From Streptomyces nigra (GTDB lineage Bacteria; Actinomycetota; Actinomycetes; Streptomycetales; Streptomycetaceae): a stretch of DNA of 64,000 nucleotides. The stretch is taken from contig NZ_CP029043.1 of NCBI RefSeq assembly GCF_003074055.1, positions 1,852,501 through 1,916,500 of the forward strand, in the 5' to 3' direction. The position numbers and the translations under genes were made by a program. Positions 55,559 to 63,590 of this stretch are shown one piece after another. Position 1 is the first letter of the stretch; each line of letters opens with the position of its first letter. The notes under the pieces are model-generated. The model worked only from the letters and a program-made list of their open reading frames with translations. It was not told where the DNA came from and did not search any database.

Positions 55559-57939
55559 GCGGGCGGACACGGATGGCGCTGTGCGCCGCGGCGGCCACCC
55601 TGATGGCGTCCTGCGCCCTGCTGCCGCTGGTCATGTCGGTGAGCTGGCTGATGCAGGCGGCGCTGATGCTGGCGATTCTGAGCGGCGTGGGCATGCTGAC
55701 CCGGCGGGTGCCGCTGGCCCGGCCGCTGACCGTGGCCACGCAGGCCGTCGTCGCGCTGGCTCTGCTGACCCTGGCGTTCGCGAGCAGCGAGGCCGTGCTC
55801 GGGGTGATCCCCGGGCCGGAGGCGTTCCGGCACTTCGGCGATCTGCTGCAGGCGGGCGGCGAGGACGTCAACCACTACTCGGCCCCCGCCCCGCTCACGC
55901 CCGGCATCCGGCTGATGCTGGTCGGCGGTGTCCTGGTGATAGGGCTCGCGGTGGACGCCGTCGCGGTGACGTTCCGCAGCGCCGCCCCCGCCGGGCTGCC
56001 GCTGCTCGCGCTGTACTCGGTGGCCGCGGGGTTGTCCGAGGGGGCGGCGGACGGCCTGTGGTTCGTGGTCGCCGCCGTCGGCTATCTGATGCTGCTCCTC
56101 GCCGAGGGCCGCGACCGGCTCTCGCAGTGGGGCCGGGTCTTCAGCGGGGCCCCGCGCCACCCCGGCGCTTCGCCGGGCGGTGCGGTCGCGCCGGTGCGCA
56201 CCGGCCGGCGGATCGGTGTGCTCGCCCTGGGTATCGCCCTGGTCGTGCCGCTCGCCCTGCCCGCCATGAACGGCGGCCTGCTCGGCCCCGCGGGCACGGG
56301 GATCGGCGCCGGCAGCGGGAGCGGCGGGACGATCTCCGCGGTGAACCCGCTGGTGTCGCTGCGCGACAGCCTGAACGTCGAGGAGGACCGCCAGGTCCTG
56401 TCGCTGCGGACCGACAACTCCGACATCTCCAGCATGTATCTGCGGATCGTGTCCCTCGACGACTTCGACGGCACGACATGGCAGCCGTCGAAGCGGACCA
56501 TCGAGGCGGTGCCCGATCCGTTCCCGACCCCGTTCGGGCTGGGTCCGGACATCAAGCGCAAGGAGGTCGTGACGACCGTCCGGGCCGCCGACTGGTACGC
56601 GCAGAACTGGCTGCCGATGCCGTATCCGCCGAGCGCCGTGAAGATCCCCGGCGACTGGCGGTACGAGCCGCTCGGCATGACCGTCGTCGGCGACCGCCGT
56701 CAGACCACGCGCGGTGTCACGTACACCGTGCGCTCCCTGGACGTGCGGCCGACGGCGAAGCAGCTGGCGGAGGCGCCCGAGGCACCGACCGCGCTGCGGC
56801 GTGAGTTCACACAGCTGCCCGACTCGCTGCCGGACGTCGTCGCCCGCACCGCGCGCGAGGTCACCGAGGGCGCGACCAGCCGCTACGACCAGGCGGTCAA
56901 GCTCCAGGACTACTTCTCGCTGACGGGCGGCTTCGAGTACGACACCGACGTCAAGGTCGGCAGCGGCCCCGGCGCGATCGCCCGCTTCCTGAAGGACAGG
57001 GAGGGCTTCTGCGTCCACTTCTCCTTCGCGATGGCGGCGATGGCCCGCTCGCTGGACATCCCGGCCCGCGTCGCGGTGGGCTTCGCGCCGGGCACCCCGC
57101 AGGGCGACGGCACGGTGTCGGTGGGGCTGCGGGACGCGCACGCCTGGCCCGAGCTGTACTTCGAGGGCGTCGGCTGGACGCGCTTCGAGCCGACGCCGAC
57201 CCGTGGCTCGGTGCCGTCGTACACCCAGCCGGACACGTCGAGCAGCGCGCAGCCGGACGAGGCGCGCCCCTCGCAGTCGGCGAGCGAGGCGCCGTCCCCC
57301 TCGGCGTCGGAGAGCGACAGCTGTGCGGGTCAGCGTCCCGAGCTGTGCGCGAGCGAGTCCCCGGCCCTGGCGCTGGGCTCGGACGACGACGGCCCCCGGT
57401 GGTATCTGGCGCTGGCCTGGGCGCTCGGCGGGCTGCTGGCCCTGCTGATCCCGCTGGCGCCTGCGCTGTGGCGGCTGCGGACCAGAGCGGTACGGCTCGG
57501 TGGGCACGGCCGCTCGGACGGGGACGCGGCGCTGCACACGCTGGCGGTCTGGCAGGAACTGACCGACACGGCGTGGGACTTCGGCATCCCGCCGGACGAC
57601 AGCCAGACCCCGCGCAGAACCGCGGCCCGGATCGTACGCCTGGGCCTGCTCGATCCTCCGGCGGCGGAGTCCGTGCACCGCATCGCGGACGCGGTCGAGC
57701 AGGTCCTGTACGCCCCGGCCCCGCGCCCGGTGGCCGGCCTGGCGGAGGACGCCCGCAGGGTCCGCGCCGACCTGAACGCCAAGGTCAGCCTGCTGACCCG
57801 GCTGCGGGCGCTCCTCGCTCCGCGTTCGACCGTGCGGGTGGTGTGGGCTCTCGCGGACCGCTGGGCGGCGGTGAAGCAGCGCGCGGCGGCGGCCCGCCCG
57901 AGCCGGCGCCGGCCGTGGGCGCCGGGGCAGCGGGGCTGA
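55555..57939 (+). CDS. Membrane protein with extracytoplasmic transglutaminase-like domain
   Basis: A 794-residue protein: five to six N-terminal spans (about 1-235), an extracytoplasmic region with a DUF3488-type linker and the transglutaminase core, a Ser/Pro-rich low-complexity stretch (about 560-600), one C-terminal span (WYLALAWALGGLLALLIPLAPALW) and a cytoplasmic DUF4129-like tail (ALHTLAVWQELTDTAWDFG...). The catalytic triad is visible: C486 in REGFCVHFSFAMAAMARSLDIPARVAVGFAPG, H529 in LRDAHAWPELYF and Asp/Glu in VGWTRFEPTP. It may act as an envelope protease or cross-linker. Third gene of the MoxR cassette. Confidence 0.94.
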   Translation: MSGRTRMALCAAAATLMASCALLPLVMSVSWLMQAALMLAILSGVGMLTRRVPLARPLTVATQAVVALALLTLAFASSEAVLGVIPGPEAFRHFGDLLQAGGEDVNHYSAPAPLTPGIRLMLVGGVLVIGLAVDAVAVTFRSAAPAGLPLLALYSVAAGLSEGAADGLWFVVAAVGYLMLLLAEGRDRLSQWGRVFSGAPRHPGASPGGAVAPVRTGRRIGVLALGIALVVPLALPAMNGGLLGPAGTGIGAGSGSGGTISAVNPLVSLRDSLNVEEDRQVLSLRTDNSDISSMYLRIVSLDDFDGTTWQPSKRTIEAVPDPFPTPFGLGPDIKRKEVVTTVRAADWYAQNWLPMPYPPSAVKIPGDWRYEPLGMTVVGDRRQTTRGVTYTVRSLDVRPTAKQLAEAPEAPTALRREFTQLPDSLPDVVARTAREVTEGATSRYDQAVKLQDYFSLTGGFEYDTDVKVGSGPGAIARFLKDREGFCVHFSFAMAAMARSLDIPARVAVGFAPGTPQGDGTVSVGLRDAHAWPELYFEGVGWTRFEPTPTRGSVPSYTQPDTSSSAQPDEARPSQSASEAPSPSASESDSCAGQRPELCASESPALALGSDDDGPRWYLALAWALGGLLALLIPLAPALWRLRTRAVRLGGHGRSDGDAALHTLAVWQELTDTAWDFGIPPDDSQTPRRTAARIVRLGLLDPPAAESVHRIADAVEQVLYAPAPRPVAGLAEDARRVRADLNAKVSLLTRLRALLAPRSTVRVVWALADRWAAVKQRAAAARPSRRRPWAPGQRG

Positions 57940-58012
57940 GGGCCGGCGCCCGATGTGAGCCGGGCGCCGGATGACCGCGCAGGCGGTTGTGCCCGGCGCC
58001 GGGCAGGGCCCG

Positions 58013-58123
58013 GGCGTACGGCCCGGCCCCGGGTATACGGCGGCCTTATGGCCCTGGGTATACGGCGGCATACGGCCTTGGCCATACGACCGGCCCTCAG
58101 CTGTACGGCCCCGGGCATACGAC
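58013..58123. repeat. Degenerate TATACGG repeat tract
   Basis: GGTATACGGCGGC occurs at 58032-58044 and 58057-58069, a 25-bp period, followed by further TACGGC/CATACGA variants up to the terminator. Frames are open but have no coding character. Probably a tandem-duplication-derived spacer. Confidence 0.55.
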
Positions 58124-58155
58124 AGGGGGTGACCACCCTTCGGTGGTCACCCCCT
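58124..58155. terminator. Bidirectional terminator between the transglutaminase and DUF3040 genes
   Basis: A perfect 14-bp stem AGGGGGTGACCACC and its complement with a CTTC tetraloop, placed between convergent genes 26 bp from the DUF3040 stop. Confidence 0.88.
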
Positions 58156-58181
58156 GATGTCGTTCGGGAGTGGCTCGGCGG

Positions 58182-58574
58182 CTAGTGGCCGCCCTGTTCG
58201 TCGCGGCGGCGCTGCCAGCGCTGCTCGATCCTGTCCATCATGGAGCGCCTCTGCCGTGGCCGATGGCCGGCCTGCGGGCCGCCCGCGGGCTGCTCGCCCG
58301 GTTTGGGGGCCTTGCGCCAGCCGGTCACGGCGAGGACCGCACAGCCAAGCATCACAAGGAAGCCCACCACACTGAGCCACACCTGCTTGGCGACCATTCC
58401 AGCCATGAGGAGCGCGATACCTACGAGGAAGCCCGCGACCGCCTGGTAGACCCGTCGCCGGGTGTACGTGCGCAGCCCGCTTCCCTCGAGCGCTGTCGCG
58501 AACTTGGGATCTTCGGCGTACAGCGCTCGCTCCATCTGCTCGAGCATGCGCTGCTCGTGCTCCGAGAGCGGCAC
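58182..58574 (-). CDS. DUF3040 domain membrane protein
   Basis: A 130-residue protein of the actinobacterial DUF3040 family. The hallmark N-terminus is MPLSEHEQRMLEQMERALYAEDPKFATALEG. Two spans follow (AVAGFLVGIALLMAGMVAKQVW and VVGFLVMLGCAVLAVTGW) with a basic Gln/Arg-rich C-terminal tail. Inner membrane; function unknown, though the family occurs near division and wall genes in actinobacteria. GTG start at 58574 with GGAGG 5 nt upstream. The 290-bp spacer upstream contains no gene; it includes a TTGGC-CAA-TTGGC direct repeat on the minus strand near 58660-58680. Confidence 0.93.
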   Translation of the reverse strand: MPLSEHEQRMLEQMERALYAEDPKFATALEGSGLRTYTRRRVYQAVAGFLVGIALLMAGMVAKQVWLSVVGFLVMLGCAVLAVTGWRKAPKPGEQPAGGPQAGHRPRQRRSMMDRIEQRWQRRRDEQGGH

Positions 58575-58864
58575 GGAGTCCTCCTCATCGTGCAGTCGCC
58601 GGGGCGACCCGGGGGGTCCCTTCAGGATAGGCAGGGAATCGCCCCCGTGAAACCCGCCCCTCTACGCCAATTGGCCAACCGGGCCCCGGCATGGCGCCCC
58701 GGCTCGCTGAGATCTACTTTCCCCAGCGGCCGACCCGTCATGCCGGAACGGTCTCCCTCGATCATACGGCGCCGGGCGCCGGGACGGGGGGCCTGTGGCG
58801 TACTCCATGTGCGGCCAAGTCCCTGATCAAGGCATGCCCCGGTGGGGTGAACGCACCAGGCCGC

Positions 58865-59692
58865 TCACGCCCCGGCCGCCTCGCCGGTCTCACCGAGCAC
58901 ATGGAGCTGGGTGGCCACCGAGTGGAAGGCGGGCAGCTCGGCCGCCGCCTCCTCCAGCTTCAGCAGCGCCTCCAGCGCCCCGGGCTCGGTGTCCACGAGG
59001 ACGCCCGGCACGAGGTCGGCGAAGACCCGCACGCCGTGCACGGCACCGACCCGCAGGCCCGCGCCCTCGACCAGCCCGGTGAGCTGGTCGACGGTGAAGC
59101 GCCGCGGCACCGGGTCGCCCTGGCCCCAGCGCCCGTCGGGGTCCTCCAGGGCCCGCTTGGCCTCCGTGAAGTGGCCGGCGAGGGCCCGCGCGAGCACCGC
59201 GCCGCCGAGCCCGGCGGCGAGCAGGCTGAGCACGCCCTCGGGGCGCAGCGCGGCCACCGCGTTGCGGACGCCCTCGGCGGGGTCGTCGACGTACTCCAGG
59301 ACGCCGTGGCACAGCACGATGTCGTAGGCGCCGCGCTCGGCCACGTCGAACAGCCCGTGGGCGTCGCCCTGCACGCCCTGGACCCGGTCGGCGACGTCGG
59401 CCTCGGCGGCGCGCCGCTCCAGGGCGAAGAGCGCGTTGGGGCTGGGGTCGACGACGGTGACCCGGTGGCCCAGGCGAGCCAGGGGCACGGCGAAGTTGCC
59501 GCTGCCGCCCCCGGTGTCGAGGACGTCCAGCGCGGGGCGTCCCGTGGCCTTGACCCTGCGGTCCAGGGCGTCCTGGAGGACCTCCCAGACCACGGCGGTG
59601 CGCAGGCCGGCGCGGGGCGGCCGGGAGGGGCCGGAGCGCGGTGTCCCCTGGGGGTGCTGGGCGGAGACGGGCGGGCGCATCGGGTCCGACAC
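58865..59692 (-). CDS. SAM-dependent methyltransferase
   Basis: A 275-residue class I methyltransferase. Motif I is LDVLDTGGGSGNFAVPLARLGHRVTVVDPSPNALFAL (about 55-90; VLDTGGGSG replaces the usual VLDxGxGxG), with the acidic ribose ligand in VVDPS; motif post-I/II is GDAHGLFDVAERGAYDIVLCHGVLEYVDDP, and the following segment LRPEGVLSLLAAG is motif III. The arrangement resembles SmtA/CmoM-like small-molecule or tRNA methyltransferases, but the acceptor is unknown. GTG start at 59692. It is on the same strand as the HEPN-type gene, 236 bp apart. Confidence 0.9.
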   Translation of the reverse strand: MSDPMRPPVSAQHPQGTPRSGPSRPPRAGLRTAVVWEVLQDALDRRVKATGRPALDVLDTGGGSGNFAVPLARLGHRVTVVDPSPNALFALERRAAEADVADRVQGVQGDAHGLFDVAERGAYDIVLCHGVLEYVDDPAEGVRNAVAALRPEGVLSLLAAGLGGAVLARALAGHFTEAKRALEDPDGRWGQGDPVPRRFTVDQLTGLVEGAGLRVGAVHGVRVFADLVPGVLVDTEPGALEALLKLEEAAAELPAFHSVATQLHVLGETGEAAGA

Positions 59693-59928
59693 GGCGATTG
59701 ACTCCTCGGCGCGGGACCGCCGTCTGCACGGCGGAGCGAACGGTCTGCCTCACCGGGCCGGGTAGGGGGCGCGGGGAGGCTGCAGGCACCTCCCACCCTA
59801 TTGCCTCCCGGGCGCCGGGCGGCCATCCAGGTACCGGGCGGGCCCGGGCGTCCCGCCCACCGGACTCCCGCGCCGACCAGGGCCGCCGTATGCCCGTGGA
59901 TGGTGTCCTGACAGCGGCCCGCGCGGGC

Positions 59929-60495
59929 TCATCCCGCGTCCGGCATCTCCTCGGAGCGGGGTCCCGGGGCCGGGCCGGCGTCGGTGTCCTGGCGCGGCTG
60001 GGGCAGGACCGGCTGGAGCACCAGCATCCGCTCGACGAGCCGCAGGAACATCGCCACGTCCCGTATGAGGTCGTCGGCGTCCCGGCGGTTGGCCGCGCCC
60101 CGGATGCCGGCCTCGGCCCGGGCGCGACGGCGGGCACCGGCGGCGAACAGCGCGCTCCACTCGGCGAGTTCGGGCGCTATCTCGGGGAGCACTTCCCAGG
60201 CGCTCCGGATCCTGGCCCGGCGCCTGGGCGTGGTCTCCGGGCGGCCGCGGGCGGCGAGCACGGCGGCGGCGACGCGCAGGGCGGCCAGATGGGCCGTGGC
60301 ATAGCGCTCGTTGGGGGTCTCGAGGACGGACGCCTCGTCGAGTCCGGCGCGCGCCTGGGCGAGCAGGTCGAGGGCGGCGGGCGGCGCCGTGGCCCGGCGG
60401 AGCACCGGGTGCACGTCGCTCGCGGGGCCGGTCAGTGAGGGGGCAGGGCCGGTGGCGCGGCGCCGGCGGGCGGCGGCTGCGTGCGAGCTGGCCAT
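59929..60495 (-). CDS. SAV_6107-type HEPN domain protein
   Basis: A 188-residue helical protein of the SAV_6107 HEPN group, actinobacterial-specific as far as I know. The core is LDLLAQARAGLDEASVLETPNERYATAHLAALRVAAAVLAARGRP (HEPN-like helix pair) and RSAWEVLPEIAPELAEWSALFAAGARRRARAEAG, with a disordered Arg/Ala N-terminus and Pro-rich C-terminus. The RxxxxH ribonuclease motif of toxin-type HEPN proteins is not evident, although RYATAH (Arg-x4-His) deserves checking. Homologues often lie near DNA-polymerase/imuA-type genes; none is present here. ATG at 60495 behind AGGAGG. Confidence 0.85.
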   Translation of the reverse strand: MASSHAAAARRRRATGPAPSLTGPASDVHPVLRRATAPPAALDLLAQARAGLDEASVLETPNERYATAHLAALRVAAAVLAARGRPETTPRRRARIRSAWEVLPEIAPELAEWSALFAAGARRRARAEAGIRGAANRRDADDLIRDVAMFLRLVERMLVLQPVLPQPRQDTDAGPAPGPRSEEMPDAG

Positions 60496-60596
60496 GACGA
60501 ACCTCCTGTCGTCTGTGTGACGGCATGCCCCGATACGGGTTGCCGTATGTGCCCATCGTGGGGTACGGCACTGACAATCCGTTCCGACCTGGGATT

Positions 60597-60648
60597 TTGC
60601 CTCGATCGCAAGTTCGGGCTACCTTTTGAACTGACCAGTCAGTTCAAA
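60597..60648 (+). promoter_or_regulatory. Promoter with overlapping TetR-type operator
   Basis: TTGCCT (60597-60602), a 17-nt spacer and TACCTT (60620-60625) form a plausible promoter. Overlapping its end is a perfect palindrome TTTGAACTGA-N4-TCAGTTCAAA (60625-60648), 18 bp before the first gene. A repressor bound there would cover the -10 and start site. The TetR gene encoded two genes downstream is the obvious candidate regulator. Confidence 0.75.
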
Positions 60649-60665
60649 GAGATGAGGGGGCGGGG

Positions 60666-61511
60666 ATGGGGGGAACCGTGGCAGCCGACGGCGTCACGAC
60701 CCGGGGCCTCGGACTCCGGGGACCGCGCGGATGGGCGTTCCGCGCGGTCTCCTTCGAGGCCGGGCCCGGTTCGCTGATCACGATCGAGGGGCCGTCCGGC
60801 AGCGGCCGTACCTGCCTTCTGCTGGCCCTCACCGGGCGGATGAAACCCACCGAGGGCACGGCGACGGTGGCGGGGGCGGAACTGCCCCGGCGGATGGCGG
60901 CGGTGCGGCGCGTCAGCGCGCTCGCCCATGTGCCCGGGGTCACCGACCTCGACCCGGCGCTGACCGTCGCCGAGCACCTGAACGAACGCGCCCTGCTGCA
61001 GCGACGGTTCGGCGACTCGCTGCGCGCGCTGCTGCGTCCGCGGCAGGAGGGGCGTGCGGCACGGCGGGAGCGGATCGAGAGCGCCCTGACGGTCGCGGGT
61101 CTGGACCTGGAGTCGCTGCCCAAGGGCGCGCGCACCGCCGTACGGGATCTGGAGCGCGCGGAGGCGCTGCGGCTGTCCCTGGCGCTCGCGCTCATCGCGC
61201 GCCCGCGCGTGCTCGGCGTCGACGACACCGACCTGAAGCTCTCGGACGCCGAACGCGCCGCGATCTGGGAGCTGTTGAGGTCGATCGCCGCGTCCGGGAC
61301 CACGGTCCTGGCCGTGTGCAGCGAGGCCCCGGACGGCACGGTACGGGTGTCCACGGCAGGGACGGCCGAGGAGGCCGCCGGCACCGGCACCGACGAGGGC
61401 ACCGACAAGACGGACGACGACACCGGGACCGCGTCGGACTCCGAGTCCGACGAGAACGGCACCGACGGAAAGGAGGCCGCCGATGCGCTCGCCCAGGCTG
61501 GCCGCGCTTGA
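60666..61511 (+). CDS. ABC-ATPase-like protein with degenerate motifs
   Basis: A 281-residue protein with an ABC-ATPase layout but eroded catalytic elements. Walker A reads GPSGSGRT (42-49), with Arg at the position of the essential Lys. The LSGGQ signature is absent, replaced by DLERAEALRLSLALALIARP. Walker B is VLGVDDTD, with Asp at the catalytic Glu position. The last ~55 residues are Asp/Glu/Thr-rich and probably disordered. It overlaps the Pip gene by 29 bp and may be a regulatory or structural partner rather than an active ATPase (inference). GTG at AADGVTT is an alternative start. Confidence 0.85.
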   Translation: MGGTVAADGVTTRGLGLRGPRGWAFRAVSFEAGPGSLITIEGPSGSGRTCLLLALTGRMKPTEGTATVAGAELPRRMAAVRRVSALAHVPGVTDLDPALTVAEHLNERALLQRRFGDSLRALLRPRQEGRAARRERIESALTVAGLDLESLPKGARTAVRDLERAEALRLSLALALIARPRVLGVDDTDLKLSDAERAAIWELLRSIAASGTTVLAVCSEAPDGTVRVSTAGTAEEAAGTGTDEGTDKTDDDTGTASDSESDENGTDGKEAADALAQAGRA

Positions 61512-63567
61512 GCTGCGGCGCTTCGGCCGGGGGAAGCTCCCCCGGGCCGCGCTGGTCGCCGTCCTCGTGCTCCCCCTGCTGTACGGCGCGCTGTACCTGT
61601 GGTCCTTCTGGGACCCGTACGGCCGTCTCGACCGCATCCCCGTCGCCCTGGTGAACGAGGACGCGGGGACGACCGTCGGCGGGAAGGAGCTGACGGCCGG
61701 CGACGACATCACCGAGGGGCTGCACGAGAGCGACGTCTTCGACTGGCGCGAGGTGAGCGCCGCCGAGGCCGAGAAGGGCGTCGAGGACGGCACGTACTAC
61801 CTGTCACTGTCCATGCCGTCCGACTTCAGCCGGCGGATCGCCTCCAGCGCCGGCGAGAGCCCGGAGACCGGCGCCCTCCAGGTGCGGACGAACGACGCCA
61901 ACAACTACATCGTCGGGCAGATCTCGCGGACGGTCTTCAGCGAGGTGCGCGACGCCGCGTCCACCAAGGCGTCGCGGTCCTTCCTGGACCGCATCTTCGT
62001 GTCGTTCTCCGACATCCACGGCGAGACCGTGAAGGCCGCGAACGGCGCCGACAAGCTCGAAGGCGGCATCGGCAAGGCCGAGAAGGGCTCCAAGGACCTC
62101 GCCAAGGGCCTGAAGGACGCCAAGGAAGGCAGCGGCGAGCTGTCGTCGGGGCTGAAGAGGCTCGACAAGGGCGCGCGGGACCTGGAGAACGGCTCGCGGC
62201 GGGTCGCCGCGGGCACCCGGGCGCTGGCCGACAAGGTGAACGCCGTCGACCGGAAGGTCGGCCCGTTCCTCGCGGGCAACGAGAAGACCATAGGCGACAC
62301 CGCCCGGCTGGTCTCCGACACCTCGGGCGCCCTGCGCAACAACCTCGACGACCTCGTCGAACGCGCCCCGGGAGCGGCCAAGGGCGCCCACGCCGCCTCC
62401 GACGTCCTGGACACCGTCTATCAGGCGCGCTGCGAGGACGCCGTCCTGTCCGACCCGGTCTGCGCGGATCTGAAGAAGGCCAAGCAGTCGGCGGCGGACG
62501 TGGCGACGATCGCCGACGACCTGAACACGCTGATCGCCGACCAGCACGGCGATCTGAAGAGGCTCGACAAGAACCTCGCCACGCTCCAGAAGCAGGCCGA
62601 CGCCCTCGCCGAGCGCGCGCCCCGTCTCTCGGAGGACCTCGACGACGCCGTCAGCCGTATCGACAAGCTGAACGACGGCGCCGAGAAGGTCGCCGCCGGC
62701 GCCAAGAGGCTGCACACCGGTCTCGGCACGGCGAAGTCCGGCGCCGTGGACCTGGACACCGGTGTGGGCCGGCTCAAGTCCGGCGCGTACGACCTGAGCG
62801 GCGGCATGTACAAGCTGGTCGACGGCTCCGGCAAGCTCTCGAACGGGCTGCACGAGGGCGCCGGGAAGATCCCCGACTACGACAAGAAGGACCGCGACCA
62901 GCGCACCGAGGTGATGGCCGACCCGGTCCAGCTGGTCTCCCGGGACATGCACAAGGCGCCCAACTACGGCACCGGTTTCGCCCCGTACTTCATCCCGCTG
63001 TCCCTGTGGGTGGGCGCGATGGTGGCGTACATGCTGATCGCGCCGATGAACCGGCGCGCGCTCGCGGCGGGCGCCTCTGCGTGGCGGATCGCGCTGGCGG
63101 GCTGGCTGCCGGTGGTCGCGATCGGCGTGCTGCAGACCGGGGCGCTGATGGCGGTGCTGCACTGGGCGGTCGGGCTGCAGATGGCGCGGGCGGCCGGGAC
63201 GGTGGGCTTCCTCTTCCTGGTGACGGCGTGCTTCGCGGCGATCGTGCAGTGGCTGAACGCGCGCTTCGGCGCGGCCGGGCGGATCCTCGTCCTGGCGCTG
63301 CTGATGCTGCAGCTGACGTCGGCGGGCGGCACCTACCCGGTGCAGACCAGCCCGGGCTTCTTCAACGCGCTGCACCCGTTCCTGCCGATGACGTACGTCG
63401 TCGAGGCGCTGCGCCGGCTCATCACGGGCGGCGGGCTGCAACCGGTGTGGACGGGATGCCTGGTCCTGGCCGCGTTCACGGCCGGCGGCCTGGCGCTGAC
63501 CGCGCTGTCGGCCCGCCGCCGGCAGGTGTGGACCCTCGACCGGCTGCACCCGGAGCTGAGTCTGTGA
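61483..63567 (+). CDS. YhgE/Pip domain membrane protein (ABC-2-like)
   Basis: A 694-residue protein with the YhgE/Pip architecture: one N-terminal span (AALVAVLVLPLLYGALYLWSFWDPYG, about 21-46), a conserved extracytoplasmic start DRIPVALVNEDAGTTVGGKELTAGDDI, a long heptad and Gly-Leu-Asp repeat region rich in SGL, KGLKDA and LKSGAYDL units (about 180-470), and five C-terminal spans (from PLSLWVGAMVAYMLI to CLVLAAFTAGGLAL). Pip in Enterococcus is a phage-infection/adsorption protein, and other members resemble MmpL/ESX-type export components; substrate unknown. It overlaps both neighbouring genes. Confidence 0.93.
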   Translation: MRSPRLAALELRRFGRGKLPRAALVAVLVLPLLYGALYLWSFWDPYGRLDRIPVALVNEDAGTTVGGKELTAGDDITEGLHESDVFDWREVSAAEAEKGVEDGTYYLSLSMPSDFSRRIASSAGESPETGALQVRTNDANNYIVGQISRTVFSEVRDAASTKASRSFLDRIFVSFSDIHGETVKAANGADKLEGGIGKAEKGSKDLAKGLKDAKEGSGELSSGLKRLDKGARDLENGSRRVAAGTRALADKVNAVDRKVGPFLAGNEKTIGDTARLVSDTSGALRNNLDDLVERAPGAAKGAHAASDVLDTVYQARCEDAVLSDPVCADLKKAKQSAADVATIADDLNTLIADQHGDLKRLDKNLATLQKQADALAERAPRLSEDLDDAVSRIDKLNDGAEKVAAGAKRLHTGLGTAKSGAVDLDTGVGRLKSGAYDLSGGMYKLVDGSGKLSNGLHEGAGKIPDYDKKDRDQRTEVMADPVQLVSRDMHKAPNYGTGFAPYFIPLSLWVGAMVAYMLIAPMNRRALAAGASAWRIALAGWLPVVAIGVLQTGALMAVLHWAVGLQMARAAGTVGFLFLVTACFAAIVQWLNARFGAAGRILVLALLMLQLTSAGGTYPVQTSPGFFNALHPFLPMTYVVEALRRLITGGGLQPVWTGCLVLAAFTAGGLALTALSARRRQVWTLDRLHPELSL

Positions 63568-63590
63568 GCGGGCGCGGGACAATCGGGGCC

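Noticed and set aside
55228..58071. 947-codon minus-strand frame opposite the transglutaminase gene
   Set aside because: Arg/Pro/Gln-rich shadow; the opposite strand has intact Cys-His catalytic motifs and coupled start/stop overlaps.
58575..58864. Small gene in the DUF3040/methyltransferase spacer
   Set aside because: Short frames exist on both strands but none has a ribosome site, codon bias or similarity that stands out.
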